Source of the DNA: Synchiropus splendidus
Taxonomy: Eukaryota; Chordata; Actinopteri; Syngnathiformes; Callionymidae
Length of the DNA: 64,000 bases
Assembly: GCF_027744825.2 (NCBI RefSeq)
Contig: NC_071347.1
Coordinates: forward strand, 21,152,001-21,216,000
Direction: 5' to 3'
Part shown: positions 33,926 through 45,428 of the stretch, in pieces
Layout of the letters: every line of letters begins with the position of its first letter
How positions within the stretch are numbered: position 1 is the first letter of the stretch
The notes under the pieces: generated by a model
The model's input: the letters and a program-made list of their open reading frames with translations, nothing else
Told to the model about the DNA's origin: nothing
The model's database searches: none
Program-made: the position numbers and the translations under genes

Positions 33926-34829
33926 CTATTGAGGCGAAGAACAGGTAACATTGTCAGCCAGCTCTTCCTCTTAGTCTGCTTCAAATGCGTTGGACCCACT
34001 CACATCCGGCGCAGGAAACCTCAGCAGAGAATCAGGTGGTCGAGAGTCAGTCCATCAAGACCCACAGATGGAAGCGCTACACTTTCATCTGACAAAACCA
34101 TTTATTTACTGTTCCCCTTCAGAGCGCTGCCGCCGCTGTGTTACATAAAGCTGGACTGTGGACGGCTGCAGGACCAGTGTTGAAACAATCATCCACTTAG
34201 ATCAGGACACAAGGGAACATCAGACCTGAGCCGGGAAACTGTGCTGAAGGTGAAGATCTGCCCGCGTTACCTCAGAGCTCCGAGCCTTCGCCGCTTGTTT
34301 ATGGAGGATCGTTGCGTGAGGGAAAGTTTGCGGCGAGTCCAGCGGGTCAAACCGGAGCTTAAAAAGTCCTTGGTGTTATTTTTAGAAGGCAGCAGCACGC
34401 TGCATCTTCAGAGGTATTTTTACTCTCCAGCACAACAATAGAGCTCCAGCTAGTCCTTCAGATTCGAGTCTGACAATATCGGCGGTTTGAGACGTCGCGA
34501 GAGGAAAGTCGCTACCGGCTGTTCTACAGTAGAAGCTTTAATACAGAATTCAGTTGCTAGCATTGTTGCTGGTCCATTTGCACAACACAAGTCAGCTGGA
34601 GGGTTTGGAAAAGTGTCCAAATCTGGCAGCTACGGTCACCAGGTTGCCCACGTTGGACATGGTCAACAGTAAGTTCCCAGTTCTATCAAGTCATCGATCC
34701 ACTCGAATCTCACTGACGTGAGACCCAGAAGACGTGCAAGTTCCACCCGATACCGACGGAGCAACCAAGCCCAACAGAATGTGGAACTCAAAATGGACCC
34801 AGCATGAGTGGAAGCCAATGCTGAACGGT

Positions 34830-35205
34830 TTGGAAACAGTGGCATTGAGGAAAAGACAGGAGGCAGAGCTGGAGGTAGCAGAGATGAAGATGCTGAGCTT
34901 CTCTCTGGGAGTGAGCAGGATGATGTGCTCATGTGTTTAGGAGACCAAGTCAGAGAGGCTAGATGGAGATGGTTTGGACATGTACAGAGGAGAGAGAGCC
35001 AGTACAGTGGTAGATGATGATGTTGAGATGTTGGAACTGCCAGGCAGAAGGTGGAGAGGAAGGCCACAGAGGAGACTGATGGAGGTGGTGAAGGAGGACA
35101 TGAGGTTTGTAGGTTTGAGAGAAGAGGAAGCAGAGGACAGGGGGAGATGGAGGAGGATGATCTGCTGTGGCCACCCCTGAAGGCAGAAGCCCAAGGAGAA
35201 AGAAG
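34830..35205 (+). mobile_element. 3' fragment of a non-LTR retrotransposon (LINE) ORF2
   Basis: Translation in shifted frames gives EAELEVAEMKMLSFSLGVSR, then DQVREARWRWFGHVQRR, then PGRRWRGRPQRRLMEVVKED and GLREEEAEDRGRWRRMI. This is the conserved C-terminal tail of LINE reverse-transcriptase proteins in fish. A stop codon and a frame change break it. The end is A/G-rich, GAGAAAGAAGAAG, as LINE 3' ends often are. It is a dead 5'-truncated copy, probably in the ppara 5' intron. Confidence 0.8.
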
Positions 35206-35209
35206 AAGA

Positions 35210-36717
35210 TCAGTGGAACTCGGAGATACCTGAGGTCATGACAGTCCCTCCTCCAGCTTAAAGAAGACAAGTGACCCTCAAGCCCAGCAGGAAGCTGCTG
35301 GAGAGGTTCAGTCCAGTGATGAAGTGAACCCAACCACACAAGACTGAACACTTCTGACCCTCTCACTCTGCTCTCAGGCGAGTCAGCAAAAAGCTCCGCC
35401 AAACAAAGAAGGCCGTCTCACAGTAGAGCAGCTCGGACCTCCAGCTGTGGATCATCACACCACACCGTCCAGCGCCAGCTGAACCAATGGACCGCCGCCT
35501 TCTCACTGTTCCCAGGTGCTAAAATTACCCATCACCAACGGCTCTCTGACCTCAGCCGTCCAGCGCTGAAGGCAGATTCCAAACCCTCACTCACTGGGAG
35601 AAGTGGGCGGCAGGGACCGCGCGGGGTCACGGCTATGGAAGGTTCCCGCGGTGCTCGGCCGCAGGAGAAATCTGGACGGGATCTGGTCCTGATTTAGTCG
35701 GAGCACACGCTGCTCTGTCAGGTGCTGGTAAATAAAGCTGAGATGACAAACAAGCGCGGCTCCACTCTGGCACTGGAGCTTCACTCAAGCCTGCCGTCAG
35801 CTCCCCCGACGCAGCAGAAGTGCCCACGAGCAAGGCGCGCTTCCACAGCAATGCAAACACCGACAAGTGTGTGATCAACACGGCGATAAGATTAGCGTGT
35901 CATTTGTCAAACTAGTGGCGTCAAGATTCCTACTCCAGCACAGGAGGACATTCTTCTGCTGCTGCTGCCAGTGTTCAACACTGGGCTCTCTTCAAGAGAG
36001 AAGCTCAGTCATCCGGGAGAGACTCAGGGTAGGTGACTTACTGGGAATTTCCGAGCTCCAAGCACAACATTTAAATGGGAGGAACCCCCGGGGCAGAGCC
36101 GGGAAACTGCAAACACATCATGTGAAGTGGACTGCTTTACTTTAACTGCTGCCCCCACGACCTGACCTCGGCTCAGACATGGAAATGAAGGATGTGGAAT
36201 TTTGTGTTAGCAACCCAAAGATAAGAACATCCAAGTTATTAAACAAACCTTCAGAGGACGACATCAGGTCTTTGTTGCTACGCTAACTGATGACAGGCTA
36301 CATGTCCTCCTCTGCACGGACGAAGGACTCCCACATTCCTTCCCCACACGGATATAAATATTGCCAGCCATCATGGAGAAGTGCAGACACTGGGCCACTG
36401 AGAAGAGAATGTTCAACAGTGTGGACCAGCTGCTGCTCCTCCTGAGACGCTGCCAAGACTTCAACGGGTGAGGCAAGGTCAGCGGACAAAGCTGGGCTTG
36501 TAACCGGATCCGCTCGGCACCTTTGGTGCGACACCGAACATGTGTCGGTGGAGACGGAACATGTGTCCGACCTCAGAGTCCAGCACGGGTGTTGAAGCGC
36601 ACTCGTCGCCGTGATGGTTCTGGGTGAACTTATGAATGCTACAATAAGAACTGGACCATTTGAAGGGAAAAAAAGCTAACAAAAAAATAAATAAAAATGT
36701 ATATATATATATGTGTA

Positions 36718-36754
<37 letters not shown>

Positions 36755-37790
36755 CTTTAGAAAATTCAAAAGTTAAATTTAACAAAATAAATAAATTTAT
36801 ATTTTTTACATAAACTTGTATCTAAAATTCATTTATATTTTATATGAATTTTATTATATATATAATTCATATATAAAAATTTATATATAATACAATTCAA
36901 AATATAAATTATTTTTAGATACCATTTTATTTATTTATTTATTTGTTTTGTTAAATTTAAGTTTTTCATTTTCTTAAGGAAAAAAAAAGATTTTTTATAA
37001 AATTCAAAAGTAAAATTTCGAAACAATATAGGCTACATTTTCTTTTCATACTATAAAAAACAATGGGGAAAAAGATCTTAATTGAGAGTAATAAATGATA
37101 TCAAACTGGGGGTAAAAAAAAAGCTAATAAAACGCTTAAATAACGCCACAACACGATGAAATGAAAAGAAAATAAATGGAAAAAAAAGATAAATAAATTG
37201 ATTTCAGAGGAAAATACAGTGATATTACACAAAATAATTGTGATTAAAAAGGGAACATTTCCAAAGCCTTGAATTTACAGAAGGTGGAATCATGAATAAG
37301 AATATTGTAAATAACAACCACACTGTAACAGGATGAGAAGGTCAAATCCAAGGTCAAGCTATGAGGGACGAGGAGAAAGGGATCAAACAGAGGTTGAAAT
37401 GAGGATGTTTTGGGGTTGTCGTTTTTGAGGGGAAGCAAAGGGAGGCAGCTCAAACGGAAGTGTAGATTTTTAAATATTTATATTTCAGTTTAAGTGGTGA
37501 GTGCAGGGAACTGAATCCATGCCTTTGTCTCAACCTTGTCTCATGTTTCTGGTGAGCTTCAGTCAGGACCGTTGTGATGATGTTGTGTTGCTGGCGCCTT
37601 CACTCACTCACACACTCACACACTTTATGATTCATGATCATGCTGAAGCAACAGCTCTGACTCAGGCTTTTCAGGTCACAGGGAGACTTGGCAGCAGCTC
37701 CGTGTGAGACCAGGACGCCATGTCATGCTGGAAATATGGAATGTAAGAGACACAGCTGCCGGGGCGGAAACACTCAGCTGAACAAACTTT
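35210..37790. other. Noncoding stretch, AT-rich in its right half
   Basis: No gene is recognised. From 36690 to 37250 it is strongly AT-rich, with a TA dinucleotide run and a T tract at about 36700-36752. It is probably part of the ppara 5' intron. Confidence 0.45.
36700..36752. repeat. TA microsatellite and poly-T tract
   Basis: An alternating TA run, broken by TGTG, is followed by about 22 T residues. Confidence 0.85.
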
Positions 37791-37799
37791 GTTATTACC

Positions 37800-38480
37800 A
37801 GATACAACAAACTCTCCAGCACTCACTCTGACAGCAGTTTTTCAGACTCTGATGTGACTTTATTGGAATCTGACCCGTCTTTCTTCTGGAACGTGAGTCA
37901 GTCAGACTCGCAAATAGTTTTGCTCACTCTAATGTGAGTTTGTTGGACTCTTACACGAGTTTGTAGGACTCTATTGTGGGTTTTTCCAGACTCCAATGTC
38001 AGTTTATGGGAATGTGACCTGAGTCCAACATGTGTTTCATGGACTCTAACATGGGTTTGTGGAACTCCGATGTCAGTGAGTCAAATAGTTTTCACTGACT
38101 CTAACGTGGGTTTGTTGGACTCTAACATGAGTCTGTGCGATTCTATAATGTGAGTTTTTCAGATCCTAATGGGAGTGTATCGGAATCTGACCCGAGTCTG
38201 TCAGAAAAAAACGGCTTCTTCTGGAACTCTAACTTGAGTCAGTCAGAGTCTCAAATAGGTTTTGCGGACTCTAATGTGAGTGTGTTGGACTCTAACGTGG
38301 GTTTTTCCAGACTCTAATGTCAGTTTATGGGAATGAGAGTCCAACATGTGTTTCAAAGAGAGCTTGTTGGACTCAGACACGGGTTTGTCGGATTCTAAAG
38401 TGCGTTTCACGGTCTGTACCGTGTTTGTTTGACTCTACCATGAGTCTGATTCTGATGCGAGTTTGCCAGACTCAGACTCC
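37800..38480. repeat. Degenerate 21-bp repeat array
   Basis: Variants of GACTCTAACGTGAGTTTGTTG follow each other, best aligned at 38093-38200 with a period near 21 bp. Read in one frame they give DSNVSLL-type heptads. It leads directly into the 54-bp array and shares its GAGTTTGTTGGACTC core, so it may be the ancestral form. Confidence 0.7.
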
Positions 38481-39500
38481 TGTCAGATTCCTAACATGAG
38501 CCTGGAGGGCAGTGAAGTGAGTTTGTTGGACTCCTGTCAGACTCCTAACGTGAGCCTGTAGGGCAGTGAAGTGAGTTTGTTGGACTCCTATCAGACTCCT
38601 AACGTGAGCCTGGAGGGCAGTGAAGTGAGTTTGCTGGACTCCTGTCAGACTCCTAACGTGAGCCTGTAGGGCAGTGAAGTGAGTTTGTTGGACTCCTGTC
38701 AGACTCCTAACATGAGCCTGGAGGGCAGTGAAGTGAGTTTGTTGGACTCCTATCAGACTCCTAACGTGAGCCTGGAGGGCAGTGAAATGAGTTTGCTGGA
38801 CTCCTGTCAGACTCCTAACGTGAGCCTGTAGGGCAGTGAAGTGAGTTTGTTGGACTCCTGTCAGACTCCTAACATGAGCCTGGAGGGCAGTGAAGTGAGT
38901 TTGTTGGACTCCTATCAGACTCCTAACGTGAGCCTGGAGGGCAGTGAAGTGAGTTTGTTGGACTCCTATCAGACTCCTAACGTGAGCCTGTAGGGCAGTG
39001 AAGTGAGTTTGTTGGACTCCTGTCAGACTCCTAACATGAGCCTGTAGGGCAGTGAAGTGAGTTTGTTGGACTCCTATCAGACTCCTAACATGAGCCTGGA
39101 GGGCAGTGAAGTGAGTTTGTTGGACTCCTGTCAGACTCCTAACTTGAGCCTGTAGGGCAGTGAAGTGAGTTTGTTGGACTCCAGTCAGACTCCTAATGTG
39201 AGCCTGGAGGGCAGTGAATTGAGTTTGTTGGACTCCTGTCAGACTCCTAACATGAGCCTGGAGGGCAGTGAAGTGAGTTTGTTGGACTCCAGTCAGACTC
39301 CTAACGTGAGCCTGGAGGGCAGTGAATTGAGTTTGTTGGACTCCAGTCAGACTCCTAACTTGAGCCTGGAGGGCAGTGAAGTGAGTTTGTTGGACTCCTG
39401 TCAGACTCCTAACGTGAGCCTGGAGGGCAGTGAAGTGAGTTTGTTGGACTCCTGTCAGACTCCTAACGTGAGCCTGGAGGGCAGTAACATGGGTTTTCTG
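38464..39500. repeat. 54-bp minisatellite, about 19 units
   Basis: The landmark GAGCCTG occurs first at 38498 and last at 39470. The span of 972 bp is exactly 18 periods of 54, so there is no net indel across the array. Units carry either CCTGGAGGGC or CCTGTAGGGC; the latter puts a TAG stop in the otherwise open frame in 6 of 19 units. In the open frame each unit reads MSLEGSEVSLLDSCQTPN or near. A 393-bp open frame at 39165-39557 results. No splice sites, transcript or protein family supports coding. Confidence 0.92.
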
Positions 39501-39559
39501 GACTCCAGCTTGAGTTTGTCAGACTCTAACTTGCTTTTGTTGGACTCTAACGTCTGAGA

Positions 39560-42500
39560 GTCTTCTGGACTCTCAAACCCAAAACTGGTTTCTAATCAAG
39601 TATGAGGTTGTTGGACTCCAACTGGACTCTGATGCGAGACAAACAGAGACAAACATTCAGACTGGGTGTGCTGGGAAATAGGACGGTGAGAACTGAGTCC
39701 TGCTACTTTTCAAGTCTTACTTCATCTCTTCATCTAGCGAAGCACCTCAGAAACGCCGACTGGGAGGCTGAGTGACAGGAGAACTGCACTGAACCACACT
39801 CTGACTCATTCTGACCACCGAAGACTGTTCCATTCTACAACCGCAAGACTTTTCGCTTCTTAACAAGAAGCACAAACCCTGCTATCGAAGACTGAACAAA
39901 CAAAACTGAAAATGAAATGGCAAACACTGCAAAAAGATTGATAAGAGCATCATTATGAGGAAAAAAAATAGCGAGGAAAATGGAGCCAAATCTAGCAACA
40001 AAATCCAACAAAAAAATGTATTTACAAAGATAGGTTTGCACTCAATGTTGCTATTATTATTGAGTCATTTGGAAGGTAAATATGCAATAAAAAATTAATA
40101 ACATAATAAATAACATTTAAATTTCAGATTTACAGAAAAGACGAACATAGAAAAATAATAATTAAAGACTGGAAATAACTTCTGAAAAGTACACAACTGG
40201 ACTAATAACATAATAATAATAACAATAATAATAATTAAAGGATTTCCAGAAAAAAATGGAGATATGAGATTAAAACCTGACGTGAATCACAGTTTTGGGA
40301 GCAAAGACACAGTACTGAACGATGACTAAGAGGATGGCGTGTCGCCGTGGAGATGAAACATTTTAAACATCAGCTACACTGCTGTAACATGGTGTTCTCT
40401 CCTGCCTGGAGACACAACACTCACTCCACCAGTGAGACCTGAAAAATGCAGGTCAGAAGGTCTGTACGGGCCGACAGCAGCTGCGATAGAACGCGCCCAC
40501 TGTGGAGGGGCAGAACCGGAAAGTCCGGTTCAGCACTGCACAACCAGAGTCAGATGAACCAACGTCGGTTACAGGATGACTAAACAGTGGGAACTCTCGA
40601 TCTGGCCTGAGGTGGTTTGAATCCCCAGAGAAAGATGGCCGCAAAACTTCAACCCAAAACATAAACATTGTTTTTATAGAACTTTTATTACACAATACTA
40701 TAACAGTTTTTCTCAATTAGTTTTTTTTACTTAACATTTAATCTATTTTCATTGTGACTTTTTCTTAGAGAAGTGAATCAATTTTACTCATTATTTCGAC
40801 TAAGAATCTAAGTTTTTTTTAAATACTATTTAGACTGCACATTGATCGAATATCATAACTATGACTTCCAACCGCACTTATGACGTCGATTTTTAACACA
40901 ATAATATTGACTTTTATCTCATTATATGTTCAGAATAAATGAACATAATTCAGACTTTTAAGATTTTACAAATCTTGTCATTTTTATAATTAAAATGATA
41001 CATCTTTTTGTCCATTCATTATTACTTCAGGATCAGTCATTTTATTTTTATCGAGTAGATCTGATTTTTAAGGTAAATTGTATGACATTTTTCATCTCAC
41101 ACACAAACCTCAAATAATGACGCATGTCTTAGCTTCTCATTTGACTTAACCTCTTGCATCTGACTCTGCATGTCCTCATCATGAGCTTCCCTTTTCCTCT
41201 CACACTTGTCTCACCTTCATTTCAAACCATGAATAAAAGAACCCCACCTGATCCATAGACAGACCTGCAGCACGTCTGTGAAGAAGGTGTTGGCCTCACT
41301 GACCTCATCCCTATCTGAAGGAGCTGTTCTGACACGAGGGAAACTATTGAGCGACAGAGAAACCACACGCTGATATCTGCTATGGCTCACAGCAGACCTC
41401 AGGGGGGGGCAGCCACACGAGTGCAGCGGGTGCAAGAGGAGGCAGCCGAGGTGAAAGCATGAATGTATGAGGAGTCCCACCTGGATTCACCTCCAGGTTC
41501 TGCTCCGAGGCTCCTGGGAGAAGCCAGGAGAGGAAGGAGGCTTGATGAACATTCAAGTCACAAAGAAGAAGAAGAAGCAGAAATACATAAGAAAGTGCAA
41601 ATCCACACTAAGGGAAACATAGAAAAGTGAAGGAAATTTGTCAGAACAATAAATAAAATGAGGGGAAAGATGACATTATATAGACTAACAAAAATATTAT
41701 GAAGGTAATAAATATCAAAAAATAAATGCCACATTAAATGAGGTCAGTCTCTCATGAGATACGATACATAGCGATATATTGTGATACACTGGGTTCAGCA
41801 AATATGGTAGTAAGAACCCTCATTTTAGAGTACAATATAATGAGCATGAAAATAAGTTTATTATTATGACCTCAGTCCAGTTTGATTTTCAGTGAAATTT
41901 CCCGGTCCAACAGAGAAACACATCAGAAATGCAGCAGCACAACCAAGTATCCTTGATATAGCTGACTTAAAATATCAGGACAATATCACACAATAAAATG
42001 TTGTTGATGATATTCCAGCAAAAATATCGATACAATATAGCAAAATCAAGTATCGTGATATTCGATCGTATCGATATTTTCTTACAGCTCAAGTTAGATA
42101 AAAAACACAACACTGCTGTTTGTAGCAAAAAGATCTGGCTCTTGATTATCGCCGCTGACTTGCTATGACAGCAGCCCAGGTGGCGCTGCAGACCACAGGA
42201 CAAACAGCTGGAATCACAACTGGGTTTCTTTCAGCAGTTAAAGCACTTCTGACCTTCACTGAAGCAACCCAACGCTACCATGAGACACGCTGTCGTGGGT
42301 GGAGCGGCTGAGGCTCACACAACAGACCCCGCGATTGTGGAGAGTCTCGGAAGCACGTTTCAGGTGGCTGGGAGACTTTTCATGAAGGAAGTGGACCTAT
42401 TGTGAAGGTTGTAATTACACATTAACGCGGGACACTGCTAAAGTAAAGAGACCACAGCTCTTAAAGGAGTTTACTCCATTACTTTACCAGAGATTAAATC

Positions 42501-43117
42501 ACGACTGAAGGTTCCAAATGACAAGCTGAAGATTTAAGTGAGGCACGTCGCGATACATATCTCATGCAATGTAATCACCTGCTGCACTGCGGTTCACGGA
42601 ACAGGTGGAATTTCTTTCCACTAGATGCATGGAATTTTACTGGCTCCAGACACGACAAATAAAAAGACGTCAAACAAAACACAGGATGCTACGGCAGGTG
42701 TCAGCCCACAAAACAGCCGCCGAAAGAAGCCGGCAACTGCGGCACATCACACCTGAAATCTACTCATTTATACAAGCAGTAGGGAAGGGAGAGGGGGTCA
42801 TAATGTTTCACCCTATCCTGCCTCTTCCTCAGACTCCAGTCTGGTTCCAGTAAGGTGTTGCTGTTCTATTTCATTTTTAAACAACATTATTATTTAATTA
42901 AACCATTTATTAATAAAGTTGTCAACACATATTAGTTCTGAGTAAAAAAAAAATTAATCGATCTGAATGAATTCACAAAATACCACCAGCAATTTTTCTG
43001 GTCTGACGTTCGATCCAGAACATCAACGTTGATTTTATTAATAATCCGCCAAGTTGGAAGGTTCCTTTACAGCTTCAGTTCTCTGAGAATCTCCACCATA
43101 TTCATGAAAATGTGTAT
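39560..43117. other. Noncoding stretch, largely AT-rich
   Basis: No gene is recognised. AT-rich blocks lie at 39940-40260 and 40680-41100. A possible transposon remnant at 41745-42092 is listed separately. It is probably in the ppara 5' intron. Confidence 0.45.
41745..42092. mobile_element. Possible hAT-like remnant with GATACGAT motifs
   Basis: The left end holds GAGATACGATACATAGCGAT. The right end holds, on the reverse strand, TATCGATACGATCGAATATC. Both are followed inward by TGTGATAC or CACGATAC. Such sequences are common at the ends of fish hAT elements. Exact termini and target duplication were not found. Confidence 0.35.
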
Positions 43118-43205
43118 ACATTGACTGAAATATCCCGAACCGAATCGAAATCCAGGTGAATCACGTATCGAACCGGACCCAGTGAATCGTTTTGGGAAGT
43201 CTGCC
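43118..43205. repeat. Interspersed repeat fragment, copy 2
   Basis: Diverged second copy of the fragment at 31815-31915, from TGACTGAAATATCCCGAACC to GTTTTGGGAAGTCTG. Confidence 0.5.
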
Positions 43206-43479
43206 GATGACCACTTGCAAAACACATCGATTTAGTTCGAAACTAGATGTTGCGAGACGAGCGACTGATGACTTGTTTGTTTAGAAGAAAAAAAAGCTGT
43301 TAAAACTTGGAACGAACGTGGGTCAATGTCAACACCAGTGGCGTGGAAGATGGACAAGCACATGGGAGTCGTGCACCTTGACGTCGCAGTGGAGACTCCA
43401 CAAACAAACACACGCCATTTTCACTCTTGCTGCGAGTGAAGCTAGCAACAAGCTAATAACTAGCTATTGTGTTTTCCCA

Positions 43480-44260
43480 ATAATGCGGCGCACGTCACCG
43501 TCGCGATTGAGGAAGGGTGCGCATGCGCGCCACTGGCAACAGCTTATCTATATATATATATAAAACAGCACTTAAACAAGACGCAGCAGAGCTTCCCGGA
43601 GGCTTCCGCCTCTATCGGCGCTCCCGGTGCTGCACGGGGGGTTTGGAGGAGGGCTCGGGTTGAGGGTTCAATTCCCATAGATGCACGCGCGCGTGCTGCT
43701 GCAGAGCTGCAAGGAAGCACGTACGAGGAAATGGAGTGTTTACCCGGAGGTGGGCAGCACCGGCGGAGGTGCGCATGGCGTCCCGCTGGAGGAAGGTAGT
43801 CCAGTCCCCGAACCAGCAGCGCACGTCCGTGTTGGTTTCCTCGCTGCTGCCGCTGCTGCTGCTGCTGTCAAACCCGCTGCAGCCCTGCCGAGCGAGCAGA
43901 CGCCCCCGGATATGACGTCATGACTGACAGCTGGCGGGCAGGGGGACCGCGCGCGCACAGACACACCCATGGTGGCAGCCAATCAGGAGCGGGCGGGGGC
44001 AGGTCCCTCCAGCACTCGTGACACCGGCATCTACTTTTGGAACTTCGAGTTGTACAACTTTCTTCAAATCAACCGCGACTTGTCTTCACATGACGCGCGC
44101 GACACACATCTATATTCATGTCGCCACTACTTTTACCACAATTTCATCGCCGGTAGCGACGATGAAGCAGATTCAGGCAAAGCAGATGTTTCAACAGCCT
44201 CGGTTCTGACCAACTGTCGCGGCACTAAACCCCCGCCTGAGCGCATCGGCCGGGGGTGAA
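43480..44260 (-). promoter_or_regulatory. ppara: CpG-rich segment, candidate ppara promoter and first exon
   Basis: CpG dinucleotides and GC content rise sharply here against AT-rich surroundings, as in a vertebrate CpG-island promoter. It lies about 16 kb upstream of the first ppara coding exon, which begins with an acceptor and needs an upstream noncoding exon. A short CTG run (43848-43868) and a perfect CRE (43913-43920) lie inside. A possible splice donor GTAAAC on the minus strand near 43740 could end a first exon. Strand and role are inference from position; it could also serve an unrecognised transcript. Confidence 0.5.
43913..43920. promoter_or_regulatory. Perfect CRE palindrome TGACGTCA
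   Basis: The full 8-bp cAMP response element, bound by CREB/ATF proteins, lies in the CpG-rich segment. A chance occurrence in 64 kb is about one, but the position in a candidate promoter makes function plausible. Confidence 0.5.
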
Positions 44261-45004
44261 AGGGTTAACCGGGTTGACCCATTGACGCTGCGGAAGTAGG
44301 TCACTGTCACAGGCTGAGCTCTGCTGACCCCTGCTGGACATATGCAACCGTCATCGGCAGAAGCTGAGACTTTTGAATGCTCGCTTTTGCCTTTCAGCTG
44401 AGACAATAACAACATGATATTCAAGTTATTTAGTCAAGAGGGGTGATTTATAATAAAGGTTTAGGATTGAAATAACCGTAATAACATTAATACTGATCTA
44501 AACTAGACATTCTGTATTAATAGTCAATGTTTTCATGGAACATTTTCAAATCCCGTTTTCATTAAAAATAAAGGGGTCGACGTCACTTCATCCACTTCTC
44601 AAACACAATTCATTAATTCATGTAATGTTTTCATGAGATAAACGGCCAGCAGGTGTCAGCAATGATGAGGTGAGCCACTCGTTCATTCATCAGTCATCGT
44701 GAGATCACAGTCAAGAATTTCCGTCAACAACACGATCCTTTAAAAACAAAGAAAAAACGAAAAAATAGGACACACGCATAAACATTAACCAAATCATGTC
44801 AAAGCTTTTTCATGACAATTTTCGATTAGCTTCATTATTACTACTGTTATTATTATTATTAGTAGTAGTAGTAATATATTATTTCGAATATTATTATATT
44901 GAAATCAGCGCACCATAAATATCAATATGAAACTGTAATAATGTATTAGTTTCATAATAAATATGTCTATATGAACAAGTGTTTATATCTCAGAAGTACA
45001 TAAT

Positions 45005-45284
45005 TACAGTGGTACCTTGTTTCTCGACCACAATCCGTTCCAGACGGCCGTTCGAGAAGCGAATTGTTCGAAATCCGAATCGATTTTTTCCATTACAATG
45101 AATGGAAAAAGTAATAATGCGTTCCAAGCGTCGTGGCTCAGCTGATCGGTCCGCGCACGTTACGTTTTTTTCCGGCTTTTTCGGGGGCGGTCGAGTTCTG
45201 GATTTTCGTTCGAAATCCGAAGCAAAAAAATCTCGAAATTTTTGTTTGAAGTCCGGGACGTTCGAAAACCCAGGCACCACTGTA
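45005..45284. mobile_element. Nonautonomous Tigger/pogo-like element with TA duplication
   Basis: The ends are CAGTGGTACCTTGTTTCTCG and, reversed, CAGTGGTGCCTGGGTTTTCG, inverted repeats beginning CAGTGGT. TA dinucleotides flank both ends, at 45005-45006 and 45283-45284, as for Tc1/mariner-superfamily insertions. The inside is rich in TTCGAA words and has no transposase. Confidence 0.8.
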
Positions 45285-45415
45285 TTATCGTGTAAATTCA
45301 GCTTTAAACTTGTGCTTTAATTTGGCGCGTCAATTTAACAATCAGACACTAGATGGCGCCTTTGTCTTAAGCTGGAAGACGTTACGGAGCATTTTGTCGT
45401 TAAGCGCCACATCAA

Positions 45416-45428
45416 TGACCTTTGACCT
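45416..45428 (-). promoter_or_regulatory. ppara: Perfect DR1 site upstream of ppara
   Basis: The minus strand reads AGGTCAAAGGTCA. PPAR-RXR and HNF4 bind this arrangement, and a DR1 in the human PPARA promoter is known to mediate HNF4 activation and PPAR alpha autoregulation. This site is about 1.2-1.9 kb upstream of the candidate ppara CpG promoter. Equivalence to the human site is inference. Confidence 0.55.

Noticed and set aside
38464..39500. Regularly spaced repeats that could suggest a CRISPR array
   Set aside because: Units are head-to-tail with no unique spacers, and the genome is vertebrate.
39165..39557. Plus-strand open frame of 130 codons with 18-residue repeats
   Set aside because: It is the stop-free end of the 54-bp minisatellite. 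Other units carry TAG at the same position, and no exon signals or known family support coding.
43660..43685. GGTTCAATTCC, a perfect polymerase III B-box that could mark a tRNA
   Set aside because: No A-box, acceptor stem or cloverleaf can be built from the sequence before it.
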